From contig PYST01000288.1 of the NCBI GenBank assembly GCA_003049485.1, forward strand, positions 1-52,010: a stretch of DNA of 52,010 bases, in the 5' to 3' direction. This document shows, piece after piece, positions 39,360 to 51,967 of this stretch (positions are counted from its first letter, which is position 1; each line of letters begins with the position of its first letter). Below the pieces are notes generated by a model, which was given only the letters and a program-made list of their open reading frames with translations, was not told the DNA's origin and did no database searches. This DNA is from Ophioceras dolichostomum (Eukaryota; Ascomycota; Sordariomycetes; Magnaporthales; Ophioceraceae). A program made the translations under genes and the position numbers.

Positions 39360-42300
39360 TTAAGCGAAGTAGCTCTTCCAAAGCACGCCCTCCAGATCCT
39401 CCAGCTGCTCAGACGTGAAATACTATAGGGGGAAAAAATACTGTTAGCGAATCAAGTTCTCTAAGACAGACAGACACGAGGAGAGAAAGAGAAGGAGAGG
39501 GATTAGGGAGAGGGAGGGAGGGATAACACAAAGGCCATCCCGTCCAAGGAAAAGAAAAAAGACGAAGAAACTAAAACTAACCTTCTGATCAACCCCCCAA
39601 CTATCCTGCCTCGTCTTCTTGAACTCCGCCAAGATTCCCTTCGTAGCCTTCCCCACCACGCCCGGGTCGCTAGCCGCCTTCCGCGCCAGCAGCGCCAGCA
39701 CCTCAGGCATCCACTTCGGCGGCGGGGTCAGGTAGGGGAACGCCTCGATCAGGGCGCCCAGTCCCAGGACGGCGGCGTGTCGGGCGCGGATCTGCGCCTG
39801 CACGTCCTGAGGCGTCTCTGCCCCGGATCCAGTCCCGCTCGCCGGGGGTGCAGTCCCGACCCTACTACCACCACTAGGAGAAGACGCAGCAGCAAAAGCA
39901 GAAGGCGAAGGCAGCGTCGGCATCAACCTCCCTGCCCCGCGCTTAGGCATAGGATTCAGCCTCAGCTGCTCCTCAAACCTCTCCTTCAGCGCATGAATAA
40001 CCGGCTCCCGAATGACATGCGGCGAGCACCTAATCATACCCGCCAGCGTCGCGCTCGCGCAATCGCGCACCTCCAGCTGCGGGTCCCTCAGCATGTCGCC
40101 CACGGCGTCGAACAGCAGGCGCCTCTGCGGCTCCGCCGTCAGGAACAGCCGCCGGAAGTAAATGACCTGCATGTTGACGAGCGCCCTCAGCCTCTGGTGC
40201 CACGACAACGCCGAGCGCCCTACGCGGATGAGGGCGCGGATGAACGCGTCGTCTTCCCCTTTGCGCAGCAGCGGGATGTTGGGCAGGTGGCGGTAGACGT
40301 GGTAGGCGAGGCGCATCAGCTCCGGGTCCTCCTTCACGTCCATCATGTGCAGGAGCTGGTCGATGAATGGCTCCGGGAAGAACTGGACGAGCTGCGTGCA
40401 CTCCTGCGAGCTGAGGATGGAGTCGAGCCAGAGCAGGACCGTCTTCGACCCCGAGGTGTACGACGACGGGGTCTGCTGTCCGGGGGCGCGCTCGTGGCGC
40501 CACCTCTCCAGCCTGTCGAACACCTCGGTGATTGTCGCCGAGAACTCCTCGCTCGGCCCGTACGGCCGCAGACCGATGGACGACACGGACTTGTTCTTCT
40601 CTAGCAGGGCGGGCACGTTGGGGAACGACTCGTGGTAGCGCGTGCGGTAGATGGTGGCGATCACGCGACCTATCGCCTCACGAACAGTCTTATACGGGTG
40701 GTCGATGTGCGCGAGGAAGTCGTCCAGGATAGGCTTCTCGTGGCGGAAGTGCCACCCTCCATCGTTGATGACCAGCTCGAGCAGCTGCACCTTCGACGCC
40801 TCCTTAAACGCCGCGTTGGACGACATGTCGAGGCGGAACGCGCACAGGCTGTCCATGATCTCCCTCGCGCGGCGCGGGTCCTTGGAGTCGATCGTCAGGT
40901 GCAGGCATGTAATCCAGTACGCGAGGTTGTCAGGCGTCAGGTCGTCGGCGCAGATCTTGAGCATCATCGGCGCCGCGTACTCCCAGACCTTGTCGCGGAT
41001 CTCGACGGGGTCGTCCATGCATCCCGAGAGCAGGGCGCCTAGGATCTCGGCCGTGGCGCGGTGCTGATGCTTGTCGCTGCCATCGCCGTACACCTCGGCC
41101 GTCAACGCCTTGATCTCGTCGAAGCTGACGGCCGTCATGTCGTGGTTCATCAGGTCGAAGGCGTGGATCAGAAGGATCACGTTCGTCATGCGGAAGCGGT
41201 CCGAGCCCGCGTCGCGCGGCTCCTGCTTCATGTACTCGAAGCACTGCTTGAACCAGTCCCGCGTCAGGATCTGGCCGATCTGCTTGCGCACCCGCATCTC
41301 GGTCTCGTCGTAGTCGCGGAATTGCCGGGGCCGCGATCGCAGCGCCTGGAACTGTTTCCCCCACACGAGCCATCCGGGGTAGTCCGTGTCGACGAAGTAG
41401 TCTGTATCTTTGGGGCTTCCGAAGCCGTCCAGGAACCGCTGGGTCCACTCGGGATCGTCCTGAGGCACCTGCACGACCATCTTGTTCGAGTCGCACACCT
41501 TCTCCTCAAGGTACTTCCTGTAGTCGTGGTCGTAGACGGTGCGCATGTCGACATATGTGAACAGCGTCGAGAAGGCAGTCTGGTAGTTCGTCCTTAATCC
41601 GGGGTGAGGGTCGTTCGTGCCCTTGGCGACAAGCTCGACGAACTCGGGCGGCGCGACGGTCTCGAACCGTATGCACAGGTTGGTAGCGAACAGTGCACAA
41701 CGCGTGGCCACTTTCCAGTGACCAGTCCTCGCCATCTCGGTAAGCTCGAGTCCCAAGGCGGCCTTCTTGGCCTCGACCTTCTTGCGACGCTCCATGATGA
41801 ACTCATGCCTCCTCTGGATCTTAGCTGAGCAGTCCGTGGCCGGCTTGATCAGGCCGACAATGTTATCGTCCGAGATAATGAGGCGCTCTAGGGGCCGGCC
41901 GAACTCGAGCAGCGGGTACAGGGCCGTCGACCCAAGTTGTTGGATAGAGTGCTTGTCGACGTTAGCGGTCTCCATGTAAAGCCGCATGAGGTCTGGAGCA
42001 AACCGCCAGTCCCGCATGACAGTCTTCAACAGACTCGTGAACAGCAGAGTGTACATGGCGCCCTTAATGCGGTCATGGTTCATCTCGTCCAGAGCCTGTC
42101 GGAACTTGGCCAGCACGACGGGAATGACCAGCGGCTTGCCCCCGATGAGCACCTTGAGAGAAGAGTCTTGGGCCCCTTGTGCCACCCTTCGAACATCCGC
42201 GTAGAGCGACGTGCAGGACTCGGCTAGGTCTAGAAGCAGCTTCTTGTCGAGCTCGCTCTTCTGGCGGTATGCAGCGTTGTATTTAACGCGCTGAAGCTGA

Positions 42301-45300
42301 TACGCGTCGGCCCGCTTGACGAGCAAGGGGCGAGGGTAGATCTTGCGCAGACCGCTTATCTTGAACGGCGAGATGTCGGCACGGTAAAGCCTGACGAGAC
42401 GCTCCAGCGGATGGGCCGATCGCTCGATGCCGACGTCGGTGATCCATGTGCGGTACGCGGCATACAGCGCAGTGAAGCAGGGCACATCGTCCTCTTGCTG
42501 CGTAGTGAGGAACTCGTGCGTCTTGGACATCGTGCGCCCCAGATCCTCCCGGATCCTGTGGATGTGCGCATAGAGGCCGCTGTGAGTGTCGAGGAGGTAC
42601 CCGTCAGCATACCTGTACTGCCGCTTTAGGTCTTCATCGTCCGCTACCTCGGCGAGCGGGTCTTCCTCGTCGTCGATCGACATGCTGCTGTCGTCTCCAT
42701 CGTCGCCATCGTCGCCGTTGACGTGTCCATTGGCGTGGCCGGAGGTGCGCTTGGGATCGAAGAGGGCCGACACGCCGGAGATCACCAGGCGAATCTGTTG
42801 CAAGGCCCGAGACATTTCGTCACTCCACTCCTTGTTCTTGCCCTTGCGGCTAACTGGTGGTTCGTCGCTCATGAGCAGCTCCAGCTTCTTGGACGCCGCA
42901 TTGGCCTGTGTCTCGAACAGCTCGACGGCGAACTGGATCTCTGGCGGTGAGGGCCGGTGCCACTTGATGGTGAGGTTTGATGGAGGTGTAGTGCGGCCCC
43001 AGTGATCGACGGTGAGGCCCTTCTTAATCTCGTCCGGCTCGTACAGGGCGTTGTCAATCGTGTACGTGTGGGTGAGATTCAGCAGTAGGTGGTGGACGTA
43101 GTTGGAGATGTGAATGGTCGGAAGACCGCGGCACTTCTCCTGCATGTACTGGGCAATGCCTAGAAGCTCCTCCTTGTACTTGAGGACCTCGTTGCCGACA
43201 TGCACGACACACATGCTGAGCATGCTGACATGCCAGACGAGGGCGCGGTCACGAGGGAGCACATCAGTGCCGCTGCTGCGGTCGGACGCGGCCCCGTTGT
43301 AGTCGATCTCGTTGCGAATGTTGATGATGAGCATGGGGATGAAAACCTTGAGCGTCTTCTCTGGGCTGACCTTACACAACGCGTTGCAGATCCACGCCAT
43401 GGCGTCCCTAGCCTGGTGCACAACGTGGCTGGACACGAAGTTGGCCAGCTTCTCCAAGGTCTGGTCGAACAACTCCGGCGACAGTGACGCGAACAATGGC
43501 GTCAAGGCCGCTGGTAGAGTGTTAATCACGTTGTCCTCAGGCGAGCCGGATCGGAGCTGAGACGAATCGGGGAGGTTCTCCAACAGCGTGAAGACCTTGC
43601 CGAGGAGAGTAATGATGAACTCGCCGAAGCCCGCCGTCGATGAACGCAGGATCTTCGCCTCCATCTCGTCCGTGAGCTCCTCCTTGTAGTTGATCTTGAT
43701 GTCTTGACCCTCGTGCTCCATCCGGTCGATCTCGCCCTGGATCCACTGCACCGCGAGATCCGTGTTATGAGTCTCGTCGTCTTCTTGGACCAGTGACACG
43801 AAGGGGATGCTGTACGCCACGCTCTGGATGAAGTTTAGCGTATACTGCGTCTTCCCTAGGTCGTTAGCATCGATGCCCGGGAGGGCCTGCGCAAGCAGCG
43901 CCGTGAGGTGGCATCTGAAGCCTTTCTGTTGCGACATGATGTTGGCGATCATCTGCAGCCCGCACAAGCTCGCCGTCGTGCGGTGCACCTCCACGAGCCC
44001 GTTGAGGCTCGGATAGAAGCGCTGAAGCGCTCCCGGAAGGATGAGATCAGGCTCCAAGAATGCGAGGCCCTGCAGTGTGGAGTAGTAGTAGTTGGCCACC
44101 TTCGAACTCTTGGCGAACAACCCGATGAATGTGACCTCCTTGAGCGAGAGCACGAAGCGTTTCTTCAGGTCTGCCGTGATGCGGCGGCTGGGGACGATGT
44201 CCAGCTCGCCGCTCTGCTCGCGGTTCCATCGTGATACGAAGATATCAGTGAGGTAATAGGTCAACTGCGCCAAGAATGACGTCCACGCGCCCTGGTTGGA
44301 CGGGTGGAAGAAGGTATCGATGGACTCCATCAGACCCTCGAGACTCAACATTATCGAGCTCTCCTTGCCCAGGCACGCGGGGGACAGTGAGTGAACGATC
44401 CAGCGCGCGATCATGTACGGCACCGGGTATTTCTTTCGGTCCTTCTCCAGGTACATAGCCAGGCCGGACGAGTAATCGATCGACGAGTATGGGGAGTTGG
44501 CCTGGCCGACAGGGATCTCCGTGAGTCGCAAAATTGCGGTGAAAATGAGGTCCGACTGCTCCTTGGTGAAGATGCCGTGCTCGGAGAAGTCGACTTCTGG
44601 GGAGCAGAGGTAATCACGAGCCATCCGAGAGAATACGTCGATGAAACAGGTATCAAATAGCTTGGATCGCGCCATCAGCGACCACAGATGGAAGAACGTC
44701 GGCACGTAGTCCGACGGCTGCGAGAGCTCTTCTGAAGGTGGAGCAGGGCCCGTGGGCAACATCGCCGTTATGAGTCCAACCACGACAAAGCCGTTGGACA
44801 TATCCGAGGTGCTGAAGAAGGGCAGGAACTCTTCCAGCATGGCATGTCGGGCGCTCGGGTCGAAGTACATCTGGGCGTGCAGGCACAGCCTAAGGAGGTG
44901 TTTCTGATGCCGGCGACGACTGGTCTGGTGAGAAGGCGCCTCCGAGGGAAGGACAACGGCTTTGATCTCCTTCCACAGCGGTCGCCAGTCGAGGGTGAGA
45001 TCATCGATCGGCTTAAGATAGTGTTTTCTCCTGGGCGTGAAAGAAGACCGTCGTTAGCAGAGGAAGTTTCCATACGCGTCAAGCAGTGCGCGTATGCAGT
45101 GCGCATTATGCAGAAGAGCGAGGGCTGGGAGACAAGAGTTCAAGGATGTGCAGGGGGGAAGCAAGAGAAACGTACCTCGTCAATGTCACCAGCATCTTGG
45201 TAAACCGATCTGCCGTATTGCTGTCGAGGCCAGGTGCCAAAGAAAGATGGTAGTAGACCTGCACCAACCGGGCCCGAAGCTCCCGGCTCATGTCGAACTT

Positions 45301-45651
45301 GAGGTTCAGCCATCCTTGTAGCTCTCTGGTCCAGTGTAGCGCTCCCGGCGAGAAGTCTTCGGCCTGGACGGAGATGTAGAGGTGCTTCAGGATGCCGACT
45401 AGCGCTTCGTCGCGGAAGCTCTCGTCCTCGGCCGGGTATGGGAGAAGGTTGACGTAGCTGAACGTCCGGGGTCGGTATCGCTTCTTGTCATCCTCTTCGG
45501 GTGTCTTGGGGCCGGTCAACCCTGGGGATGTCGCTCGCGAGATGGCGTCGACGTGTTGGAAGTGGCCGGAGAGGAAGTGCATGGCAGCTGCGGCGGCACC
45601 CGCCGAAAGCGAGGCCGACCCGCCCGCCTGCGACCCGAGGGCTTCGTCCAT
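39360..45651 (-). CDS. BLM10: Proteasome activator Blm10/PA200
   Basis: Spliced model complement(join(39360..39422, 39582..45030, 45176..45651)), 1995 residues (yeast Blm10 is about 2140, human PA200 about 1840). It is a HEAT-repeat solenoid that caps the 20S proteasome in nucleus and cytosol and opens its gate, with roles in histone and peptide turnover and proteasome storage. Visible blocks: RYRPRTFSYVNLLPYPAEDE near the N-terminus, HYLKPIDDLTLDWRPLWKEI across intron 1, an acidic loop (DDGDDGDDSSMSIDDEEDPL), and LVRLYRADISPFKISGLRKI. The C-terminal region runs ...DSWGVDQK, then the last exon YFTSEQLEDLEGVLWKSYFA. The extreme C-terminus YFA is the HbYX-type docking tail, with Phe where yeast and human have Tyr. 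Intron 1 (145 nt, GTACGT...GCCCAG) and intron 2 (159 nt, GTTAGT...CTATAG) both give clean joins. The frame is intact throughout. Confidence 0.95.
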
Positions 45652-47766
45652 GGCTACCGGTGCCTTCGAGACGACTGCAGCTCTATCTGTCGAGCTATTG
45701 GGGGCTGTCGCGAAGCGCCGCGAGATGGGTTGGGGCGGCGCGCGTTTTCGCTGGGATCTGCGTGGATCGTGGGGGGGCCAGATTGGTCGGGAGGCAAACG
45801 GATGGACGGGCGGTCGATCGCTGACTAAAAGCGCTGCAAAAGCTCTAAGAATACTAAGGAGTATAAATTATCGGGCAGGGCTGAATCTAAGATTCCGTGC
45901 TAACATGTCGTTTCGTATTTGAGGAATCGCGGCCGATGCAGAAGGGTCGGGAAGAAGTTATGGATGGGGTTTTCGGACAGCTGAGTGGTAGCTGAAGTAT
46001 TCGGGCGGTCGGAGAATCAGCCAAGACTGTCGAGCAACAGTTGCTAGAGACGCGCCGCCACCAAAAATGACGTTGTCGACTGATGACAAAGAATCTTGCG
46101 ACCTTCTTTCCTGTCCAGGGTCGATAAAAATGTGAGACGAAATCCCAATAGAACCACGCCACATGGGAACAACGCAGGAAAACACTCTGTATCAGATTTT
46201 TCGGAGAAAAGAAAAGTAAATGGTTAGAGACCGCAAGCTTGGGTTTGCAGGGGACTGTGTTGATCGCTTTCTGTTGGTTCTAGCGGGTCCCCGAGCTGCT
46301 CGCCTCATCAACAAGCAGAAGTAGGGCACCGCAGATACAACACGTTCGTGTTACGTGAAGTACAGCGAATAGGGCTGCGCGTGTGCAAAGGCAAACGGAA
46401 TGGTTCGATATTGAGACGGCAATGGCAATTGGGGCGGGAAGCATGACACGGGCACGATATCCAGTACGCACCTTGAACAAGGGAGCTCTGTGGCTCCAAG
46501 CTTGACAGGACCAGGTCGCAGTGCATGCACGCACGCCGCAATGCAGCCTTGTGCTTGAAGGGGGGGTTGTCGATTCAGGGTCTCTCGTCTGGCTAATCTA
46601 CTGGGCCCTGCGGCGGCGGCGGCGGGAGCGGTGGAAGGAGTCTGGGGTCGTCGGGTCTCTGGTTGTATGGTGAGGAGGGCGGGGCGCCGACCAAGTTAAT
46701 CTTTCCGCATAGAGCCCTCGTGCTTCCGGTTGTTATTTTATTCGGCGTGGGCTCGGGGTACTACCATTCGAAGGCAGAGACCGGTGCAGGTTTGCGGTAC
46801 CTTGCAATTTTCGCGAGGACGGGAGCTTCCTGTGGTGTCGGTGTCAGTGTGTCAGTCGCAGGGAGCCGGGACCTTGCGGTGGTCAATGCGCTTGTTCACA
46901 CGTACATGCCACCACCGATATCGCTTCCAATGAGCTCGCGAAGGAGGACATTCACCCTGCGTAATTGAACCTGGGATTCGCCAGACCGCGGGGAGAGGGA
47001 GAGGGAGGTCCTCGTTCTTCTACAGTACTCCATCATATACGTTCCTTCGAGGCATCAATTCAATTACGTCCCTCGGAAGTCGCTCTTGTGCAACTGCGAG
47101 TCCGACCGGCTTCTTCGGCAGGGGGCGAAAGGATTGCGCAGTAACTCCCAATGTACACTTCAGGCAGCCGAGGCCACGACGTGTCGGCAGGATTTACACC
47201 TATCATCGGAAGTACCTAAGGTAGTCTTACAAGTGCCCGATGGTGCTCCCCATTTTCGGCCGGTCCTTCGCCTGAATACTCACCGCAGCACCACAGCGTC
47301 CAAGGCTCAAACGCCGACGCAAGCTCCGTCTGCCTGAGGCGTGGAGAGAGGCGGAGAGAGGCGGACGGATGATCACGTGCCCGTCACGACCAACATCACA
47401 TGCCATCACCACACCTCACCACACCCAGATCCATTGTATTGCCAGCCGAATTATGCTGGTATTAACCGCGTGGACAAGCGTAACAAAAATCGAAGACTTA
47501 CACAATGGCGTACAAACGCGAAGTTACAAACTTATTAGCAATACGGTAGAAGTGTTTGTCCGTCCTGATGATGTCTTTGTTCTTTGTTCCCGTTGTCATC
47601 TCGTCTGCCATTGCGAATCCGTCGTCGGTTTGTCGCAGGGCTGTCCGCTTGACATATATCGTAATCGTCATGTTTTCTTCGTGTGCTATCAACTTGGGAA
47701 TTTCCCAGCCCGAAACTTTTTATCCTTCAGCCCCCATCTAGCAGTGCCCACAAATCACCACCAGTC
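45652..47766. other. Divergent intergenic between Blm10 and F-box/ankyrin gene
   Basis: This 2.1-kb stretch is the promoter region of Blm10 (-) and of the first F-box/ankyrin copy (+). It has GC-rich simple runs (GGCGGCGGCGG near 46610) and a short tandem AGAGGCGG at about 47345-47362. Frames at 45887-46185 (-), 46280-46541 (-) and 46663-46968 (+) have no recognisable content. Confidence 0.5.
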
Positions 47767-49790
47767 ATGGCACTCACCCCATCGCCAATCATGGGCCATA
47801 TCCTCCCCAACCTGCCCGAGGAGATGGTCACGGGGGTTTGCGAGCATCTCACGCAGGTCGAGCAAGTTCGCTTGATGCAGACGTCCCGCTTCTTTCATGA
47901 TGCTATCAAGCGCCACCTCGTCTGGAGTGCCACGCAACTCAACAACTTCACCCTCTACTGGGCGGTCAGGCACGGTGACCTCGAGCTAGCGACCCTCGCA
48001 CTCGACGTCGGCGCCACTACGGAAGGGACCATAGAGTTTAAAAACACCAACCGCGCCCGCTACCCAGGGTATCAGTATGAGGAGTACACGCGCGGCAACA
48101 TCGCAGCAATCGCGAAAGGCTGGTCGGTCCCAGGCAAGACCGACAGGAATCACATCCTCGTTCCCGGGCCGGGACTTCTCGCCCCTGCACCTGGCTCTCA
48201 AGTTCGGCCACAACGCCGTCGCGAAGCTGCTTCTCGAGCGCGGCGCCTCTCCCCTGGCGCTGGCGCGGTCCTCCCTCTGCAGCGATGACTGTCGCATCCG
48301 AGCGTGCTTCTGCTTCCCGCTCCACACGGCCATCGGCCATGGGAACGAAGAGATGGCCAGGCTTCTCATCAACAGCGGCACATCCGTGGTGACTGCTGTC
48401 GCCTTCCCGCCTAGCCCCCGGTTGATCCAAAAACCGACCAAATACTACGGGCTCGAGAGAATTCAAGGCGTCAGCCAACGGACGAATCTACTGCCGTGGG
48501 GACCGAAAGCAATCTGCAAATGCCACACTCAGAAGATTCTCCCAAACATCTGCTTCGTCCATACGGCTCTCCACGATGTGGTCGCCCAGGGAAATCTTGG
48601 CCTCTTGGATATCCTCATCCGTTGGGATGGTCGAGGACTTCGCCGCCGTGAGCTTCTGTGCCCCGATGCGCGAGATCCACTGTCCGAAGGCCGCACAGCC
48701 ATCCACCTCCTCAGCCGGAGCCCGGCAGATATGTGCGTGAAGAAACGCATCCTCCAGCGTCTTCTGGTCACCGGTGAGAAGCTAGATGCCTCGCGGGTGT
48801 GGCGCGATGAGCCTGCTGATCAATGCAGTCCTCTCATGGATTGTATCAACCGGCTCGACGGAGAGACCTTCTCGCTACTCACCGATGCAGGCGCCAAGCT
48901 AGACCCAGAGGAGGCCTTGGGCCGGCTCGCTGCGGAGTTCTTGAGGACTAATGTTCGAAAGAACACGCATAGGTTCGAGAAGCTGCTCGAAGCGATGAGG
49001 AACGGCGGAGTCGATATCGTCAAACTCGTACGTGCTAGGTGCCACACACATGTATGGGCACGACTGATACGGCGAACCAAGCACATGGCGGTGCTGGAGC
49101 TGCTGGTTAACAACGGCCTGAGGTTGGACCGGCTGCCAGATCACATGGGCTTCCCAAGCTCCACAATCGAAGACGTGCTCTATTACTACAAGCGGTACCT
49201 GATGTCCGAGGGCAGCGGCCCGCGTCACCGGGGCCCCCTCCTGGAGCGCCTAGAGCTACTCGTTGCCTGTGGCATCAAGCACAGAAGGGGCGCGCTCGGC
49301 CTCGACGAGTATCTCATGTACTTCCAGCAGGTCACGAATCCGGAGGACGGGGGGAGCCCGTACCTCAGCCGCCTCCGCTTCATTAACCTCGGTTACACCC
49401 AGCTAAATATAGGAGTGTATATAGGTGATCATTTCCACTACCCGATTTCAAGAAGGGCCACAAGGCCCTCACGAGGCGCATCACCATGGTGTGCAACCTC
49501 TGGCTCGCGATCCTGCCTTCCGGGCTGCGCGTCCAGGAGCCCACCCCGGCCACCTGACCAAGGCGCTCTTCGCGCAGGACTGGCGCTTTCTCCGGTTCCT
49601 GCTCCCGCGCTTGGGACCGGCTAACATCTCCGTCGACGCGGCAGAGGACTTCAGCACTCTTCTCGCACAGGAAGCAGACTTTTCCGAACCAGCTTCCGAC
49701 GTGAAATTGGAGTTGAATCGCTTGATCCTGCGGCTGAGGACGGCTGCTACCGACGACGGAATCGAAGGTTATCCAACTAACGACGACTAA
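47767..49790 (+). pseudogene. F-box/ankyrin protein, copy 1, frame-disrupted
   Basis: The first frame starts MALTPSPIMGHILPNLPEEM and carries an F-box (LPNLPEEMVTGVCEHL...VRLMQTSRFFHDAIK) followed by YWAVRHGDLELATLALDVGA, the first ankyrin unit. The protein then continues one frame over from about 48100 to 48170 (RDFSPLHLALKFGHNAVAKL, FPLHTAIGHGNEEMARLLI, VHTALHDVVAQGNLGLLDIL). A further change of frame is needed near 49430-49560 to reach the natural-looking end (LFAQDWRFLRFLLPRLGPAN ... EGYPTNDD). A short intron (for example GTATCA at 48069 to AAG at 48138) could repair the first shift, but its signals are weak. F-box proteins recruit substrates to SCF ubiquitin ligases through repeats such as these ankyrins. 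The paralog at 50576 has the same architecture. I call it a probable pseudogene, with an unrecognised intron as the alternative. Confidence 0.6.
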
Positions 49791-50575
49791 CTAACTAGAC
49801 TAGACTGAAGGCTATGGGATAGTAGGTGTTAGATGTGAATAATGCAAATCACCGCTTACATATCTACTACCTACCTACCTACCTACCTAGATACCTAAGT
49901 ATTCATCAGTTGATTGATCTAAGTACCTTGCCATTTCTACCGCCCCCAATTTTCCATGTTGCGCGTAGCTCACCCGTGTGACATGTGATTCTTTTTCCAT
50001 TCTATTCCTTTGTTCTGTCTTCGTTCCCCTTCTTTGTGCTATCCTTATGTCTTTTATTCCCCCATTTTGTTCTATTTCTTTATCTACCTCTATTCATTAT
50101 CACTCACACCAGCGAGTTGTTTTGGAATTTCATGATCTTTCATTTGGCGGAGCGTCTAACAATGAAGTGATTCCTACAATATTCATTATTCTCGCGGTGA
50201 ATTAGCGACACAAGGAACCTACCTACCTTCCTACTCACGTCCAGTGTCTTTGTTGCCCCGAGTGATGGTACTGTGTGGCAGCCGATCGTGATATAAAAAC
50301 GTGTTGATCATCCGGCTGAGTCGAATGGTAGGTTCCTCGAATCATCGCCAACCCAACTCACTCACCACTCCGAACTACCCTACTATCAGCGCCCTAACAC
50401 TCAGCAACAATCTTTTCCTGTTTATCAACTGCATTGCGTCCAACTCTACCTACGCTCTGCCTAATACCTACCTACCCAGGTACCTACCTAGCTCTTAACC
50501 AACTCGCCTCCCCCCTGATAAGCCTCGTTCTCATACAGGCTGCTCCTGCTTCTTTCACACCTTACGGAATCCGCC
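49791..50575. other. Intergenic between the two F-box/ankyrin copies
   Basis: T/C-rich DNA containing two ACCTACC tracts (49866-49900 and 50464-50491) and a TATAAAA at about 50292. No gene is seen. Confidence 0.5.
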
Positions 50576-51967
50576 ATGGGTCAAAACCCCGATCTCTGCC
50601 TCGGTGGCCTCCCAATCGAGGTGCTTCGTCACATTTGTGCGCAGTTGCCATCCGGCGACGTCGTCAGCCTCATGCAGACGTCGAAAGCCCTCCACGACAT
50701 TGCCAAACGCGAACTCGTCTTCATGAAACCCGGCTCGACAATTTCCCCATCTACTGGGCCGCGCGCCACGGAGACATGAAGCTGCTTCGGCTGGCACTCG
50801 ATGTCGGCACCCGGGCCGAGGAGCTGCCGAAGTGCCCTGAGCAGTTTGGCACCATAAAAGAGTTTATCGCTGAAGTGAAAGGAGTCGTAGCCTCTGAAAA
50901 GTCCCCTGTATCATATTTCCAATCCATCATATCCCTATCTCGAGTTCATGGATCATCCGAGGCCGCATCGTGTCATCCGGATGATCCCGCCCGACATCAT
51001 CCAAAGACAGAAAAGGAGGCGCATGTGGGATTGCCAAGGCGCCGTACGATATCCTTTAGCCGGCCGGCTCTCTACGTGACACCTCTTCACCTAGCCATCA
51101 GCTCCGGCCACAATGAGGTAGCTCGGATGCTGTTGGACCTTGGCGCCGGACGGCGGCATGCGCTGGCCGTTACATGTCACTGCCTCAACTATGTTATACC
51201 CGACGATCTGCCCTTGCCGGGCGCTGGCCTTGGTGAACATCTCCAACTCTTCTCGCCTCTCCACACCGCCTTGTGCTGTGGGAACAACGAGATGGCTGCT
51301 CTCCTCGTCCAGCGCGGCTCGTCACTCATAACGACCCGGTTCGTCTATTACCCTGACGACCCCGATGATGCGGTGACCCATTGGAAGCCTGGACGGCGAG
51401 CGGAGGAGCAGGGCGACTGGCGCTGCCAGTGGGACGATGGCGAGCTGCTCGGAGTTGGAGACCGCACCCAGCCGGGTGCCACAGCTTTACACGATGCTGC
51501 GTGGAATGGCTCGGTTGATATCATCGACTTGCTCGCACGCACACGGAAGGGAGAGCTCTTTATCAACGCTGCGGACCGGCTTTACGCGTGGCATATTTTC
51601 GAGCGGATTCATATGATTGGAGCAATCCCATTCTCGGGGGTGGTACGCCTAGTTCTGTCCCATCTCATCGCCCTTGGCGCCGACTTTCATTCCCAGTTCT
51701 ATTTTGACGACCGCGCAGACCGCACCAGAGAGCAACTGCTACGCTGCCATCGTGTTCCACAACTACACAGCAGCGCAGTCATGGAACCCATTCGCATCCG
51801 CATCGCTCTACGATCCCTTCGAACAGCCGCAGGAAATTCTTGGTCGTCTGTTCGAAGGCGATGGTTCCGTTAACAGACGCCACACATACGACGTCGAACG
51901 CCTCATCATGCACATTGTCCGGGTTGATGATGATGATGATGATGATGATGATGTATTTAACGTCTGA
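50576..51967 (+). pseudogene. F-box/ankyrin protein, copy 2, frame-disrupted
   Basis: It starts MGQNPDLCLGGLPIEVLRHI with an F-box (VVSLMQTSKALHDIAKREL) in one frame, then switches frame within ATGAAACCCGG at about 50727-50740 to continue TRLDNFPIYWAARHGDMKLL. Against copy 1 (RHLVWSATQLNNFTLYWAVR) the two align without a gap except for one missing base, so this is a 1-nt deletion and not an intron. Ankyrin units follow (VTPLHLAISSGHNEVARMLL, FSPLHTALCCGNNEMAALLV, ATALHDAAWNGSVDIIDLLA). A second frame change near 51735-51760 is needed to reach AAIVFHNYTAAQSWNPFASA and a nine-Asp run before the stop. The pairing with copy 1 implies tandem duplication followed by decay. Sequencing error is the alternative for each indel. 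Confidence 0.65.
51926..51952 (+). repeat. (GAT)9 microsatellite encoding poly-Asp
   Basis: Nine perfect GAT triplets give nine Asp in the last frame of the second F-box/ankyrin copy, just before its stop. Confidence 0.95.

Noticed and set aside
39777..40604. A 275-codon plus-strand frame opposite Blm10
   Set aside because: Antisense shadow of a conserved housekeeping gene, extremely Arg-rich.
48069..48138. A 70-nt intron repairing the first frame change of F-box/ankyrin copy 1
   Set aside because: The donor GTATCA and acceptor GCAAG are weak, there is no branch-point match, and copy 2 has no comparable intron; kept only as an alternative.
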